64,000 bases of DNA from Solen grandis (Eukaryota; Mollusca; Bivalvia; Adapedonta; Solenidae): the NCBI GenBank assembly GCA_021229015.1, contig CM037778.1, positions 85,886,756-85,950,755 on the forward strand, given 5' to 3'. Under the pieces are notes generated by a model. The model worked only from the letters and a program-made list of their open reading frames with translations, was not told where the DNA came from and ran no database searches. Positions 1 through 11,726 of the stretch are shown piece after piece (position 1 is the first letter of the stretch; each line of letters opens with the position of its first letter). Both the position numbers and the translations under genes were made by a program.

Positions 1-890
1 TATATTTATAAGGTGGGGCAAAATTTGTCCGAGTGAATTTTATTCACATAGGTTTTGGGTTTTTCATACGTAGTAACTGAAATAGTCCACAGCTCACCCC
101 TTAGTTCTTACTACATATGAAATGGGGCAAAATCTGTTCTAGTGAAGTTATATTAAGATAGGTTGTTATTGACATTTGGAAATTTTAGCTTAGTCCAGTT
201 TGTCTTTGTGGGGAAAAAAGGTCGGGGAATACAGAATACACAGGCACACAAATTGGTCGCAGAGATTATTGTCCTATACACTGGTTCCATGATTATGGAT
301 GACTGTGCTCAAAGTGGCTTCAGTTAAAAAATGATTTTTAAACATTTATCACAAGAATTTCAATCATTTTAACACACAAACACATTCTTACACAGGAAGT
401 TTAAAATATGGCCCATAAATGATTAAAGAATAACTGATTTCGCTTTGTCTAGAATCTACATATTTTAGCTTTCCTTTTTCAAATGTTTATGGCTATAATC
501 AATCGGCTGAGTTGTATAACAGCTGATAAATACTTACACAGGAAAACAAGAACAAACCACATGGCCTACAATTAAAATATTTGGTGTGTAACATGGCTGC
601 CTAGTGGACCTCTTCAACGTCTGTTCAAGATATGGCCCTGGCATCAATATTGGCTAGGCCCAAGGGAGCAAATTTGAATTTTCTCTGTATAAAATTTACC
701 TTTATTATGATTTATGGTATCTTGCAATGGTTTTAGGATTATTAGGATGTTTCAGGTCGTCTGATGCGCTGTTTGTCACCCGGTACAAACGAAAGACGAT
801 AGCGAATTTCGCTATGTGAGTTTCTTTTTTCTTTAGCTGTTCTTTTTTCTTAAACTGCTTTTTTTCTGATTTTTCTTCTTTCACTTTTTA
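1..890. other. Non-coding flank
   Basis: No gene is visible. Two related stretches of about 40 bases, starting near 13 and 124 and both containing GGGGCAAAAT followed by a GTGAA segment, look like a short degenerate duplication. From about 750 the sequence becomes T-rich and leads into the repeat element that starts at 891. Confidence 0.5.
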
Positions 891-2575
891 GCTCGACTAT
901 TCGAAGAATATGATAGCTATTGTAGTCGCCCTGGCGTCGGCGTCGGCGTTGCAGCTTTTGGTTAAAGTTTTGCATGCAAGTTACTTTCAACCTTATATCT
1001 CAATAACCATTTATAGTATTGACTTGGCAGTTTATAAATATGTTCAGGGGCATCAGACAACCAAGGTAGATAACTCTTGACTGAATTTATTATGTATTAT
1101 GGCCCCTTTTTTACTTAAAAAAATTGGTTAAAGTTTTGCATGCAATAGAAAATTTGGTTAAAACTTTACGTGCAAGCTACTATCCAGTTTGTATCTCGAT
1201 AACCATTCATGGCATTGACTTGAAAAATTATGAATATGTTTAGGGGCATCAGACAACCAAGGTAGATAACTCTTGATGGAATATATTACAAAGTGTATAG
1301 CCCTTTTTAACTTAGAAATTTTGGTAAACGTTTTGCATGCAATAAAAAAAGTTTGGTTAAAGTTTTGCGTGCAAGCTACTATCCAGTTTGTATCTCAATA
1401 ACAATTCATGGTATTGACTTGAAAAATTATGAATATGTTTAGAGGCATCAGACAAGCAAGGTAGTTAACTCTTGATGGAATATATAACAAATTATGGCCC
1501 CTTTTTAACTTAGAAATTTTGGTTAAAGTTTTGCATGCAAGGTACTTTTATATCAATATCTCAGTATCCGGGCATGGGGTTGATTTGAAACATCTTTAAT
1601 ATGTTTAGGGGTATCATACTTTCATGGTAGATAACTCTTGATGGAATATATTACAAATTATGGCCCTTTTAACTTAGAAATTTGGTTAAAGTTTTGCATG
1701 CAAGATACTCTCATGCTTATATCTCAGTATCCAGGCATGGGATTGATTTGAAACATCTTTAATATGTTTAGGGGATATCATCCTTCATGGTAGATAACTC
1801 TTGATGGAATATATTACAAATTATGGCCCCTTTTAACTTAGAAATTTTGGTTAAAGTTTTGCATGCAAGATACTCTCATGCTTATATCTCAGTATCCAGG
1901 CATGGGATTGATTTGAAACATCTTTAATATGTTTATGGATATCATGCTTTCATGGTAGATAACTCTTGATAGAAAATGTTACAAATTATGGCCCCTTTTT
2001 AACATAGAAATTTTGGTAAAAGTTTTGCAAGCAAGATACTTTCATGCTTATATCTCAGTATCCAGGCATGGGATTGATTTGATACATCTTTAATATGTTT
2101 AGGGGTATCATACTTTCATGGTAGATAACTCTTGATGGAATATGTTACAAATTATGGCCCATTTTTAAGTTAGAAATTTTGGTTAAAGTTTTGCATGCAA
2201 GGTACTACCCAGCTTATATCTCAGAAATTGCTTGTTGAATTGACTAGAAAGTTGGAGTGACTTCAACGGCATCAGGAAACCAAGGAGGATAACTTTTGAA
2301 CTGAATTTCATGCAAATTATGGCCCTTCTCTTACTTGGATTTTTTGGTTAAAGTTTTGCATGCACAGTGTTATTGTGCTTATGTCTCAGTAACTAGGCAT
2401 GAGATTTATTTTAGACATCATAAAAATATTAAGAGGTATCAGACTATCAAGGTATATCATTTTTGACTATTATTATGTACAGGGTATGTGATGGGCAAGA
2501 ATTGAAATAGATTTCATTTGATTAACCAACAAGCATTTTGAATAGTCGAGCGTGCTGTCCTCTGACAGCTCTTGT
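891..2575 (+). mobile_element. Non-autonomous Helentron-like element (HINE/pearl-like)
   Basis: The left end carries GCTCGACTATTCGAA (891-905) and the right end its near-perfect reverse complement TTGAATAGTCGAGC (2538-2551), giving short subterminal inverted repeats. Directly after the right copy is a perfect hairpin, GCTGTC-CTCT-GACAGC (2554-2569), then CTTGTTTTTG. Between the ends is a tandem array of about 165 bp units and no reading frame. Short subterminal inverted repeats, a tandem core and a 3' hairpin in T-rich flanks are the described features of Helentron-associated elements, including the bivalve pearl family. Family assignment is from recalled structure, not a search. Exact ends and target site are uncertain. 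Confidence 0.7.
960..2510 (+). repeat. 165-bp tandem repeat array (core of the element)
   Basis: The anchor GGTTAAAGTTTTGCATGCAA or a close variant recurs at about 960, 1126, 1323/1354, 1521, 1684, 1849, 2015, 2181 and 2346, so the period is 163-167 bp. Each unit also contains ATATCTCAGTA-like, GGTAGATAACTCTTGA and ATTATGGCCCC segments. The middle units (1521-2180) are most alike; the last is most diverged. Extra copies of the anchor sit about 30 bp after those at 1126 and 1323, which are short internal duplications. No coding potential. Confidence 0.9.
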
Positions 2576-2788
2576 TTTTGTTTAGATTTTTCTTTAGCTG
2601 TTTTTTTGTTTTTTTTTATTAGGAATAAATCCTCTTCTTATATCTGAGTACTTATTACAAATCAAAATAAAATGGTATTCGTCTTCTATTCAATTCAATT
2701 CTACTTTATTCAATTCACAAGTTACAAAAAGTAACAATGAGTGAAATACAAAAACAAATTCAAAACATCCGTTCGGTGGGTGATGATT

Positions 2789-2817
2789 CTGAGAGAGAGA
2801 GAGAGAGAGAGAGAGAA
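2789..2817 (+). repeat. (GA)n microsatellite
   Basis: Uninterrupted GA dinucleotides lie in the LINE-B 3' region. They create an Arg-Glu stretch in a chance open frame that should not be called a gene. Confidence 0.9.
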
Positions 2818-3679
2818 GAGATCATGGGGAAAGCTCTCTTTTCACATATTATGTGTTTAACCTGTTATAAATACATACATTTACATGAAGCCAATATACA
2901 TACGTTTTCACAAATCTATTAAACATGCTCTAAACTATTCATTTATATTTTATGTAGACTGAAACACAAATAAGAAACATACAGGAAAGGGTGCGATATT
3001 TCGTTAATTTATCGTCATAATTTAAATAACACTCCCAAATAAAATTATAATCAAGTAAGTGTGTTCGCTGTAAATAGTGAATAATGTTGAATTGAACATA
3101 GCAAATCATTGACTTTATACCATGTCATAGAATACAGTAACAACATGTGGAACATATAAATATAAGAAAAAAGATCTATAATAGACTACACTTCTTATAG
3201 ATACATATTTATACATACAGTCACTTCAAATACATAGATAGCTAAATAGGAAATATTGATAATAATAATAAAGATGTGAGATGTTGCTTCCATTAAGATG
3301 ACATTTATAAGCAGCCATGTTACTAAAATTATCCATACTGCATGCGTCGATGTTTGTTTCTCAAGAGATCTCGTGAAAGTTGTGCCTATTTCGACCGTGT
3401 CGTACTACACACTGCATGTGCTATGTACTAGGTTCGGGTCAACGGACTTAGTTCCACGTGACAAGTGTGAATGACCTGCTGTGGAGTGGAGTAACAGGTA
3501 AATCGTTTACAGTGTTGAGTTATAATAACGTTATTTATAGAAGTGTGACTGTTGTTTATATGAAATAATTGATAAGAAAATTAACTTTTCGTCCCCGAAA
3601 TGATTCATTAGGAATTTAACAAATGTAGAGACCTTTTTCAGAGTGATTACATGTGTAGATGAGAGAAGGGTTTTGAATT

Positions 3680-3890
3680 CTATATCCATTGTATTACAAA
3701 TTTGGCAATATCTCTTCTTTCAATCCTATCTCTTGAGTATATTGCAGTCTCTATTCTTAAACAGTTTGCTGAAATTTTAAATCTTGTATTGTTTCTTCTT
3801 AATTTTTTTGAATTAAATACTTCTAAATATATATCCATTTGAAAGAAAGGCTTCAGCTCTTTATACAAAACAATTCAATCTAATGTAATA
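3680..3890 (-). pseudogene. LINE-B ORF2, C-terminal fragment
   Basis: The minus-strand peptide includes YKELKPFFQMDIYLEV and FKISANCLRIETAIYSRDRI. The pattern of a Tyr-Lys-Phe-like start, a YL segment, an RISA-like segment and an IE..Y.RDRIER segment is what I expect downstream of the thumb in LINEs of the LINE-B kind. It has no independent start, is preceded by a frame change near 3868 and is cut off from the rest of its ORF by LINE-A. It is an interrupted, non-functional fragment. Confidence 0.6.
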
Positions 3891-4089
3891 TAACAAGTCA
3901 AAAAGACCCACATTTTAAAAAAAAATTGCGTCGGAAAACTGAAGTGGGTCTTCCAAACATTTATTATTATTATTATATACCAAACTTCTTAAGCACTTTT
4001 TTCATTAATTAAATTAAAAAAAAAAAAAAAAATAAAATACAGGTAAGACTTAAGAATTTGTTAAAAAGCGACACTGGTACAAAAATTAA

Positions 4090-4833
4090 TCAGTCCAAAT
4101 AAAACCTCTTAAATAAGTGAGTTTTAAGTGCTCTCTTAAACACTGGTAGAGTTTCACAGCTCTTAAGTGTTCTAGGTAGGGCATTCCAGAGTTTAGGGGC
4201 TGCCGTCATAAACGCACGATCACCATAAATCACAGTCCTACTACGCGGTACAACCAGTGTTAAACAATCATTCTGGGACCTAAGTTGTCTGGATGGGATG
4301 TGAATGTCTAGCATGTTTCGTATGTAAGAAGGTGCCTGTCCGTGAAGCGCCTTAAACACATATGTAAGGAGTTTATACTCGACTCTGATGTGCACAGGAA
4401 GCCAATGTAGTTCCTTAAACACAGGGGTTATGTGGCAGTTACGCGGTGTCCTGGTAATAACACGAGCAGCCGTATTTTGAACATTTTGGAGCTTGTTGAG
4501 AACGTACTTAGGAGAATATAGCAACGAATTACAGTAATCAAGTCTTGATGTCACTAATGAGTTTATCAGGGTTCTGGTTGAATCAACAGTCAGGTATTTC
4601 CGAATTTGACCTATTTGTCGAATTTGCATGAAGCATGAACGAGAAACTGAGGTTACATGTTGTTCCATGTCTAAATGAGAGTCCAGTACGGCACCAAGGT
4701 TTCTAACTGTTGTTGATGGTTTTATTACAGAATCACCTACTCTTACAGTAAGATCTTCAACATCACTTCGTTTTGGTACAAAGACAATCACCTCTGTTTT
4801 GTCCGCATTGAGTTTGAGAAAGTTATTATTCAT
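4090..4833 (-). pseudogene. LINE-A ORF2 C-terminal (thumb/connection) domain
   Basis: A 247-codon open stretch in the same frame as the upstream RT block, separated from it only by a TGA codon near 4867-4869. It begins in the LNADKTEV segment that follows the polymerase palm, contains LVTSRLDYCNSLL and LHWLPV, both usual for CR1-like elements, and closes with LWNALPRTL and FKRALKTHLF. In the live element this is the end of the reverse transcriptase polyprotein used in target-primed reverse transcription. This is the best preserved part of the element, so the copy may be fairly young. Confidence 0.85.
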
Positions 4834-4869
4834 CCATAGAATGATGTCATTCAGGCATGCTTCAATCCG

Positions 4870-6281
4870 TCACAAGGTCTCATTGCGTGAAATGGTTTCC
4901 TTTGGTTTAAATGCCATGTACAATTGCGAGTCGTCAGCGTAAAAATGATGTTGAAGTTTGTGCTTCCGACAGATAGCGCCCACAGGTTTGGTGTACATGA
5001 TGTAATTCTTTGGGCCAAGAACGGGCCCTTGTGGCACAGAAAATGTCATACGTACACGTTTTGACAGTTCACCATTGACGTAGACAGTCTGATGACGCTC
5101 ACACAGATACGATTTCATCCATTGTAAAGGTTTGCCTACTATGCCGAAGTGTTGTTCGAGTCGGCAAAGGAGGGTACTATGGTCGATCTATCAAAAGCAG
5201 CAGATAAGTCCAACATTACTAGCCAGTAGCTTCATTCTGATCAAGAGAACGGAGAATGTCATTTTGTACACATAATAGAGCAGATTCTGTTGAATGAAAC
5301 TGCCTATAAGCAGACTGGCGCTCTTCATGAAGTTTATGTGCAGATAGGTGTCTTTCAAGTTGGGAATCGACAACTTTCTCGAGAATCTTGAGACAAACGG
5401 TAAATTAGATACAGGCCGGTAGTTTTTCATAACCTCTTGATCTAACCCTGACTTTTTGATTAAAGGTCTGACTCTAGAACTTTTAAAAGCGGGTGTTACA
5501 TAGGCTTTCTCAAGTGAAGTGTTAATGATTTTGGTGATCAATGGTAATAGTTCATTTTCATCAGCCATGTTGGAATGGGGTCAAGTTCACAGGATTTGTT
5601 TGGAGAATTGCGAATAATCTTTGAAATTTCCGTATCAGAGGCTACTGAAAAGTTTGAAAATTGCTCTCCATTGAAAGGTGCTTCAGGGACAACGCTGTCT
5701 GTTTGTTGGTGAGACTTGGTCCTGGCTATATTCCTACGTATGCCTTCAACCTTATCTACAAAGAAGTCACTAAAGTCTTGTGCTAGAACGTTTGCAGGTT
5801 TACCAGATGGCAGCACAACATCTGTGGTTTCACCCATCAAATGCCGGGTCACTTTGGTAAGGTTTTTCATGTCACGACCACATGACTCTGCTTTATCAGT
5901 ATAATATTTGACTTTGGACATATTTTGAAGCTTATTAGTAACAGCGCATTGGTTTCTGTAAATTGCGTGATCAATTTTCAATCCAGTCAACCGCCACTTT
6001 CGCTTTAACTGGCGTCTTAAATGTTTAGCATCATGGAGATCTTTGGAATACCACGGATTCATTGGTCTTAGTACAATGTTCTTGGACTTGAGAGGCGCGT
6101 GTTTTTCAAGGAGGAGAGAAAGGCCATTGTTGTAGGCATCAACTAGTTCATCAACATTGGAGCTTTCTTTTACACTATTTAAAATATCTGATGTCAAAAT
6201 ATCTGTTTTAAACTCATTAACATCTATTGATTTAAATTTTCTGTAAGTCACAGTTTTTCGTACTGGTGGTGGTTTTGACAC
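4870..6281 (-). pseudogene. LINE-A ORF2 linker and reverse transcriptase
   Basis: Minus strand. 6281-5560 is the lysine-rich linker between endonuclease and RT, with NPWYSKDLHDAKHLRRQLKR. The RT starts near 5560 with [12 protein letters not shown] and [18 protein letters not shown] is near 5420. A frame change follows, then [14 protein letters not shown] is recognisable in another frame near 5300. The palm continues at 5118 with FSVPQGPVLGP and HFYADDSQLY; the catalytic YADD is at about 4930-4941. The RT is split across three frames and cannot be made as one protein. The function would be reverse transcription of the element RNA at a nicked target. Confidence 0.8.
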
Positions 6282-6335
6282 ACTATCATTAAATACAACA
6301 GCGAAGTGATCGCGAGACGTGTTCCCGTTGTTGAG

Positions 6336-7436
6336 TTAGAGTCCAGGGTCAGTTATTTCTCCATTTGATACCGTTGTGTCTGTATCTCTGGTAATTAGCA
6401 CATCTGGTATGTGGCCTGCTACATGAGTTGGTTCAGGGACGTGTTGTCGCATGCCACACGCTTCCAAAACACTTTTGAATTTTGTGGTGTTAGGGTTTGA
6501 CAGATTGTCCAGGTGAAAATTTACATCGCCCACCACAATAATATCGTTCTCAGCAGTCGTAAAGTTTGCAAGAAATGTCGGCCATTCGTCATCAAGAAAT
6601 GTACTAGTCTTAAGGCCATTATGTTTGTTTGGAGGCGGCCTATATACCACAGCTAATCGTAGAGAAAAGTTTTTTACGGTGATGTTGCTGTCCATATATT
6701 CAAACGAAGTAACATTAGTATTGCGACTGGATGCAAGCATAGTAAGTTTTAGGGGTGTCTTGTAAATAACCGCTACTCCACCACCACGACCTTGGCGAGG
6801 AACATTTGTATCCACGAGGCACTAATTCGGCAATACACGCTGTGTCACCCGGACCACCAAGCCACGTTTCTGTCACAGCGATAATGTCAAAATCGTTGGA
6901 TATGACGTAATCAGAAAAGGCCAAACTCTTATTTTTCACTGATCTTGAATTGTGACAATATATTTTAATCTTAGTTTGCCTTTACAAACAGACAGTGGTT
7001 CAAATGTGATCTTTCACAAGTTGTCAGGATTAACACTGTTTATATTGGGATTTTGTCTATGTTCAATGTTTGTTATTCTTGTTGATGCATTCTGAGGTAA
7101 GGTTCGAATATTATGGAGGTGAACTCCATCATTTGTGTCCCATATTCGTCTTTCATTGACACGACCCCCTCTAGTACCCCTATATTGCTGTAGTATGTCT
7201 AGCTGTTTCAATGTTTCGAGTACACAAGGATCAAGTTTGGCTGGTGATAATTGCCTTATATTGTGTAGGCTACACCTGTTATATTGGATAATAGCTGGTA
7301 AACACTGATCATCTAAATCCGCCTTAGGCAAGATGCACATTTCTGAAACTTCAATTGAAATATCAGTTATGTTCATAAATTCCAAATATCTACAAAACTG
7401 CAAACTTATTCCGCACAAAAAAGTATATATATCCAA
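6336..7436 (-). pseudogene. LINE-A ORF2 leader and endonuclease domain
   Basis: Minus strand. 7436-7017 is an N-terminal leader of about 140 codons. The endonuclease begins near 6950 with DIIAVTETWLGG, the strand containing the catalytic Glu of apurinic-type LINE endonucleases. A frame change near 6820 leads into a block with GRGGGVAVIYK, LAVVYRPP and VVGDVNFHLDN, the conserved Tyr-Arg-Pro and Gly-Asp-x-Asn segments of this fold. The C-terminal SDH part is not clearly seen before the frame closes at 6336. This enzyme would nick target DNA to prime reverse transcription. It is broken by at least one frameshift. Confidence 0.75.
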
Positions 7437-7519
7437 TTATGACACATTCATAAACACTCATGACAAATTTCACAGTAGGCCTAATCCTTCAAGTATTTCT
7501 TGTTAAAATAATTAAAAGT

Positions 7520-9015
7520 TCACAGAGCACATTTTTTTTTGCAGCCTACACCTGGCGCATACAATGGATGATCAATTTGAAAAACCGTATTCATTTGTTT
7601 CATCTCTTTCACTCCTTTAAGCCAGTTATGTTGACCTTCTTTTAAGTCATTCACAAGCATGTTATATACTGTTTTAATAATAATATTTTCCGATTTTATC
7701 AACTTAACCAATATTTAATAATATTAACGTACCTTACAATATACAGTGGATAACGAGCTAGTTCACCATATACTGCAGCATTACTATTGGAAGATTTTAC
7801 ACCTAATATCAATTTACAAAATTTTAAATGAATTCTTTCCAATTCTTTGCATTTACTAAAACCCCATAACACACTACCATAATTCAAAATAGAACCTACA
7901 AACGAATCGAACAGCTGAAGTGATAACTTAGGTTTAAAATAATATTTATTTATATTGTATCTCAGAATATTCATTACTTGTAATGCTTTCCCACATAACA
8001 CTTGCTGATTTAATGTAAACTACCTGTGTAATTTAATGTAATACCAAGATAATTGAAATTATCTACAACTGATAATCTTTTTTCCATTATAAAACTATTC
8101 TTCTTGAGGTTTAGTTCTATCTTTTCTCATGAAAACCATTACTTTTGTCTTCTCAGTATTTACTTCTAACCCCCAAGTAATTACAATATTCGTTAAGTTT
8201 ATCTAAACTGTTGCAAATTCTGAATGTTTTCCCCAATTAAAACCATACCATCTGCAAACAATAACAGTATTAATGACAAATCTTCAATTGTTAACCACTT
8301 TCACATCTTTAAAAAAACTTTAATGAACAGAGAAAACATTATCGGGGAGACGATATCCCCTTGTTTCAAGCCAATTAGAATATCAATAAAATCAGAGTAC
8401 GACACTTTAAACTTCACACATGCGTTAATTGATGTATACATAGACTTTACCATTTTTAACATTTTTCCGTTAAGGCATTCTTGAATAATTTAAGCCAAAG
8501 AGCATTACGATTCACTGAATAAAAGTTTTTTTTTTTTTTTTTTTTTTAATCAACAAATGTGCAGTATAATCTATTCTTGTTACTAGGCATTTTTTTATTA
8601 TATTGTGTAGGATAAAAATAGCATCTATTTTGGATTGACCTATCTTAAAACCAAATTGTGCATCGGAAATGATGTTGTTGTTTTTTTCTTCTTTATTGCC
8701 CCAATTCGTAATCCGAGTATTTTAAATACTTGTAAAAAGTTTACACATACACTGTATCAATGAAATTCCCCTATAATTACGTACTACACTAGTATCTCCT
8801 TTTTTATGTAATGGGATAATAACCTCTTTATACCACATTTCAAGAAAGCAACCTGTAGTAAATATAATATCAAATAAGTCAGTTATATGACTAGATAAAA
8901 TATTGAAAGTTACTATAAAATATTCATTTAATAATCTATTGCATGATGCTGCTTTATTTCTTTTTAAGTTCTTTATAGCCGCAACAACCTCATCAACTAT
9001 TATTGGTTTATCCAA
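7520..9015 (-). pseudogene. LINE-B reverse transcriptase (broken)
   Basis: Minus strand. 9015-8722 has EVVAAIKNLKRNKAAS, WYKEVIIPLHKKGD and NYRGISLIQCMCKLFTSI, the N-terminal fingers of a LINE RT. Near 8375-8335 the frame reads GLKQGDIVSP, and at 8258-8247 FADG stands where the family has a double-Asp catalytic pair, so a key residue is missing. The thumb at 8001-7699 reads LFDSFVGSILNYGSVLWGF and FCKLILGVK; a frame change at about 7705 leads to VYNMLVNDLKEGQHNWL. A T-run at 8527-8547 and several stops interrupt it. It is inactive. Confidence 0.75.
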
Positions 9016-9559
9016 TTCTTCATATATGGGGTCATTATCATTAAAATCATGCGTGTTGATAAACTCCTCTGCTTCACTTATTTTATTTGTCTTAGTTTCA
9101 CGGAATAAATCAGAAAAATATTTATGAAATTCCTCTAGAGAAATAACCAGTTCAGATTTTTTCTTTTTTTTGAAAAAAAAAATGCTTCCAAAAATCCCTA
9201 GGTGATTTATTCTTTAACTCTTCAAACTGTTAAACTTTACTATACTTAAATGCTCTCTTTTTTAATAATTTGTTTATATAATATTTTGTATTCAGTTAAC
9301 TTCTTTCTATTAACATCTGTTTTGCAAGCATCAAATATGTTTAAAACATTTCTTTATACATTTTTGATTTTTATCTCCTTAACAAATAATGGATCAGCAA
9401 CCTTATGAATAATATCTATGAATTCAGTTGTCATTTTATCTATAACCTTCTGACTAGTTCATTGACCATTATTCAATAAAACTGTTAAAAAACGGCAACT
9501 GACCTATAATTCCTCTACGGAATTGATCTCGACTTGAATCATCCCAGTGAAGAGCCTCC

Positions 9560-9960
9560 CTAACGAAACAATCCCCCCCCCCCCCTCCCCAACAGAAAAA
9601 TGATATAGGTGCGTGGTCACTGAGAATATTGAATGTGTTCACATGAAAATTACATATGCACGAGAACTCCGCCTCTTTCACTAACAGGTAGGCCATTCTT
9701 TCAACACATAGTCTCCCATGACGTAGCTTTACACAAATCAAATAATTTACTACCATGTGTATTACTATGTTTATTTTTGTTGACCCGGTGTATTGCGTTA
9801 TCAGGTAAATATGTGTAATCATCTAAATCAGTAACAATACGATCATGAATTATATAATCAGGTCTGTTCGATATTCTAGCATTAAAATCCCCAACAATAA
9901 AAAATTTGCCCATATCATATTGGAAAATATCGTTTTGAATATCTGAATCTGAGTGTAAAC
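9560..9960 (-). pseudogene. LINE-B endonuclease fragment
   Basis: The minus-strand peptide contains FFIVGDFNARISNRPDYI and later, in another frame, NILSDHAPISFF. Gly-Asp-Phe-Asn and Ser-Asp-His are the catalytic landmarks of apurinic-type LINE endonucleases. The two are about 230 bases apart, consistent with one domain. The domain is frameshifted, and a C-run at 9571-9583 marks one problem spot. Confidence 0.65.
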
Positions 9961-9990
9961 CTATGTTGGATGTTCATTCCTGTCCCTCTT

Positions 9991-10781
9991 CCTGTTACTT
10001 AAAATAGACTATATATTTCGTTCTTATGAAACACGATTTTCTTTGAAATGGAAACACCTCGTCATGTGAATGGACTTATTTATCATCAGATCTGGGAAAG
10101 GTAGGGGAATTTTGAAAACGTTGTTGTTGTTGTTGTTTTTCTCTAGTGCACTGGTTTTGGTCAACAAGATAATTGAAATATATGCTAATTATACCTCTAT
10201 TTATTAGATATTTGTATTTCTTTTGAAATTAGAAAAGTATATCAAATATTGAAAAGTATATTGAACATTTCCTTCCTGTATGGTGCCAACGTGATAGGTG
10301 GAGCTTTGATATGCGGTGACTACATGTTTAAGTGATTTATCAGTTGTTCTAAAGGGTCGTTTATAAACTTCCTTGTCCGCAATCATTTTTGATTCATTCC
10401 CGAATTTACAGGACAAAAAAATCTAAATGCTACATTCCTATATGATGCCTAAAATATCAATCTAATTAAGCATGGGGCCATAATAAGTATTCACTGATAA
10501 CATATGTTGATACTACCCTCCCCGAACACACAAACCATTACCACCAACACCAAAAAAAAAAAAAAAAAAATCAAAGCTCTGATTGCGCTGAGAGAACAGG
10601 GTTTTTAATATGATGATGTCGCATTTCTTTTGTTTATCAAAGTAAATTTAATAAGCGAGGATCAAATTTTCAAGCGATGCCAATGAACCCAATGTTATAA
10701 ACCCACTTTTACATTGCTTGAACACAGTCGTTAAAAAAGATAAACACATCATTTGTTTCAAAGGATTGCTAACAATATATA
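9991..10781. other. Non-coding interval
   Basis: No gene or recognisable repeat except a short TTG run near 10121-10135 and an A-run near 10551-10570. The open frame at 10204-10416 (minus) has no recognisable features. Confidence 0.5.
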
Positions 10782-11726
10782 CAGTAAAGCTCGCTCACAA
10801 CGAAATCATGGGGACCTTGCAAATCGTGTCGTCTTATCCAAATTTTGTCTTATTTTTATAACGAAAACTTCGTTATAAATGTTTGCATATAGTGAAATTA
10901 CGTTATACTCCCAAAAATTATAAGGAATTAATGTAAAAAGACACAGTAAATCTATGTTATTTTTATAAATTCCACCAGGTATAAATGAATGGTAGCGAAA
11001 AAGGACAAAATTTGAAAGAAAAACAGCTATGACCTTGTTTTACAAAATGTCTATTTTCCTGTGTGATATTCATGGAAAACTATACAAATATTCAGTACAT
11101 GTATACATGTATATATATATATATATATGAAGAACTTTTGAAGAAGTCATTGGCGATTTCAACTTTCTTCTCTCTTTTTTAATTCTATTTAAACTTTCGC
11201 ATTTTTTCTCAAGTGATATGGCCTTTCTTTTTACCCTTCTCGACGGACTATACGTTTTGATATGGCCTTGGCAATATCAAGGACGCGAGGATTATAAATG
11301 CGACAAGAAATACTCAACTGATTTAATTGTAGGTTAGGGTAATAAGAATATAATACGTGACATGCCTTTGTTACTCACACAATACTGCCTTAATTTCTGC
11401 TGGCTTAAACTGATATCAATAGCATACTTACACATAGACGTACATATAGTCGGGTGATGTGATAGCCATTAAAGCAACAAGGATCCCTGAACACTTGTCA
11501 AATTATGATAATGATGGGCTATTTTCTGTAAACCGAACCATTTTTAAGGTAAACTTAAGTATATGGACATGCAAATTCTTTTGTCTCAGCCGATTTTTCG
11601 CTAACCCGGTTCTATCTTAAGCGGGTGGGGGTCCATAGAATTAATGAAGGAAGTAGTTGGGGAATTATTTTTTATTTTGTATTAAGCTTTTAGTTTATCC
11701 GTGTTCGTTATAAGTGAGCTTTACTG
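10782..11726 (-). mobile_element. Tigger/pogo-like transposon, copy 1 (non-autonomous)
   Basis: It starts CAGTAAAGCTCGCTCACAAC and ends with the inverted TTCGTTATAAGTGAGC...TTTACTG, so terminal inverted repeats are about 24 bp. Flanks are TA on the left and CA on the right; a TA duplication with one change fits the Tc1/mariner superfamily. At 11160-11245 the minus strand reads VKRKAISLEKK then RIKK, resembling the CENP-B-type N-terminal helix-turn-helix of pogo/Tigger transposases; the rest of the transposase is missing. It shares its whole length with 22135-23071. An AT dinucleotide run lies at 11109-11128. Confidence 0.8.

Larger units (their letters stand above)
2690..3895 (-). mobile_element. 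LINE-B, 3' portion (separated by LINE-A insertion)
   Basis: Read on the minus strand this continues the open frame of LINE-B from 7520: the peptide at 3680-3890 carries the region that normally follows the reverse transcriptase thumb in this LINE type. The outer end near 2690 shows repeated TTGAA-type units (TTCAATTCAA on the plus strand), a plausible short-repeat 3' tail. The interior 2700-3650 is otherwise non-coding and contains a GA microsatellite at 2789-2817. The outer boundary is approximate. Confidence 0.6.
3895..7450 (-). mobile_element. LINE-A: CR1-like non-LTR retrotransposon
   Basis: A nearly full ORF2 runs on the minus strand: N-terminal leader, apurinic-type endonuclease, linker, reverse transcriptase with YADD, and a long C-terminal domain ending in the LWNALPRTL ... 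FKRALKTHLF motif typical of the CR1/L2/Rex1 group. The 3' side has an A-rich run (4018-4031 on plus) and an ATT microsatellite (3961-3977). Several frameshifts and at least one in-frame stop (near 4867) show it is dead in this copy. It lies inside LINE-B. No clear target-site duplication was found, so the ends are approximate. Confidence 0.8.
7460..9990 (-). mobile_element. LINE-B, 5' portion (endonuclease and RT)
   Basis: A second, different non-LTR retrotransposon on the minus strand: endonuclease fragments at 9560-9960, RT start at 8722-9015, palm near 8240-8360 and thumb at 7520-8001, with many frame breaks between. The 5' end appears truncated near 9990. Its frame resumes at 3890-3680, on the far side of LINE-A. 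The clade is not resolved: the RT uses GLKQGD and LLFADG-type motifs, unlike LINE-A. Confidence 0.7.

Noticed and set aside
2737..2922. Open frame with an Arg-Glu repeat
   Set aside because: Caused by the GA microsatellite inside LINE-B 3' sequence.
3904..3957. Inverted repeat AGACCCAC ... GTGGGTCT next to the LINE-A 3' end
   Set aside because: A 50-base hairpin is visible, but a single 8-bp stem is weak and could be chance or part of the LINE 3' UTR; no terminator or element end could be assigned.
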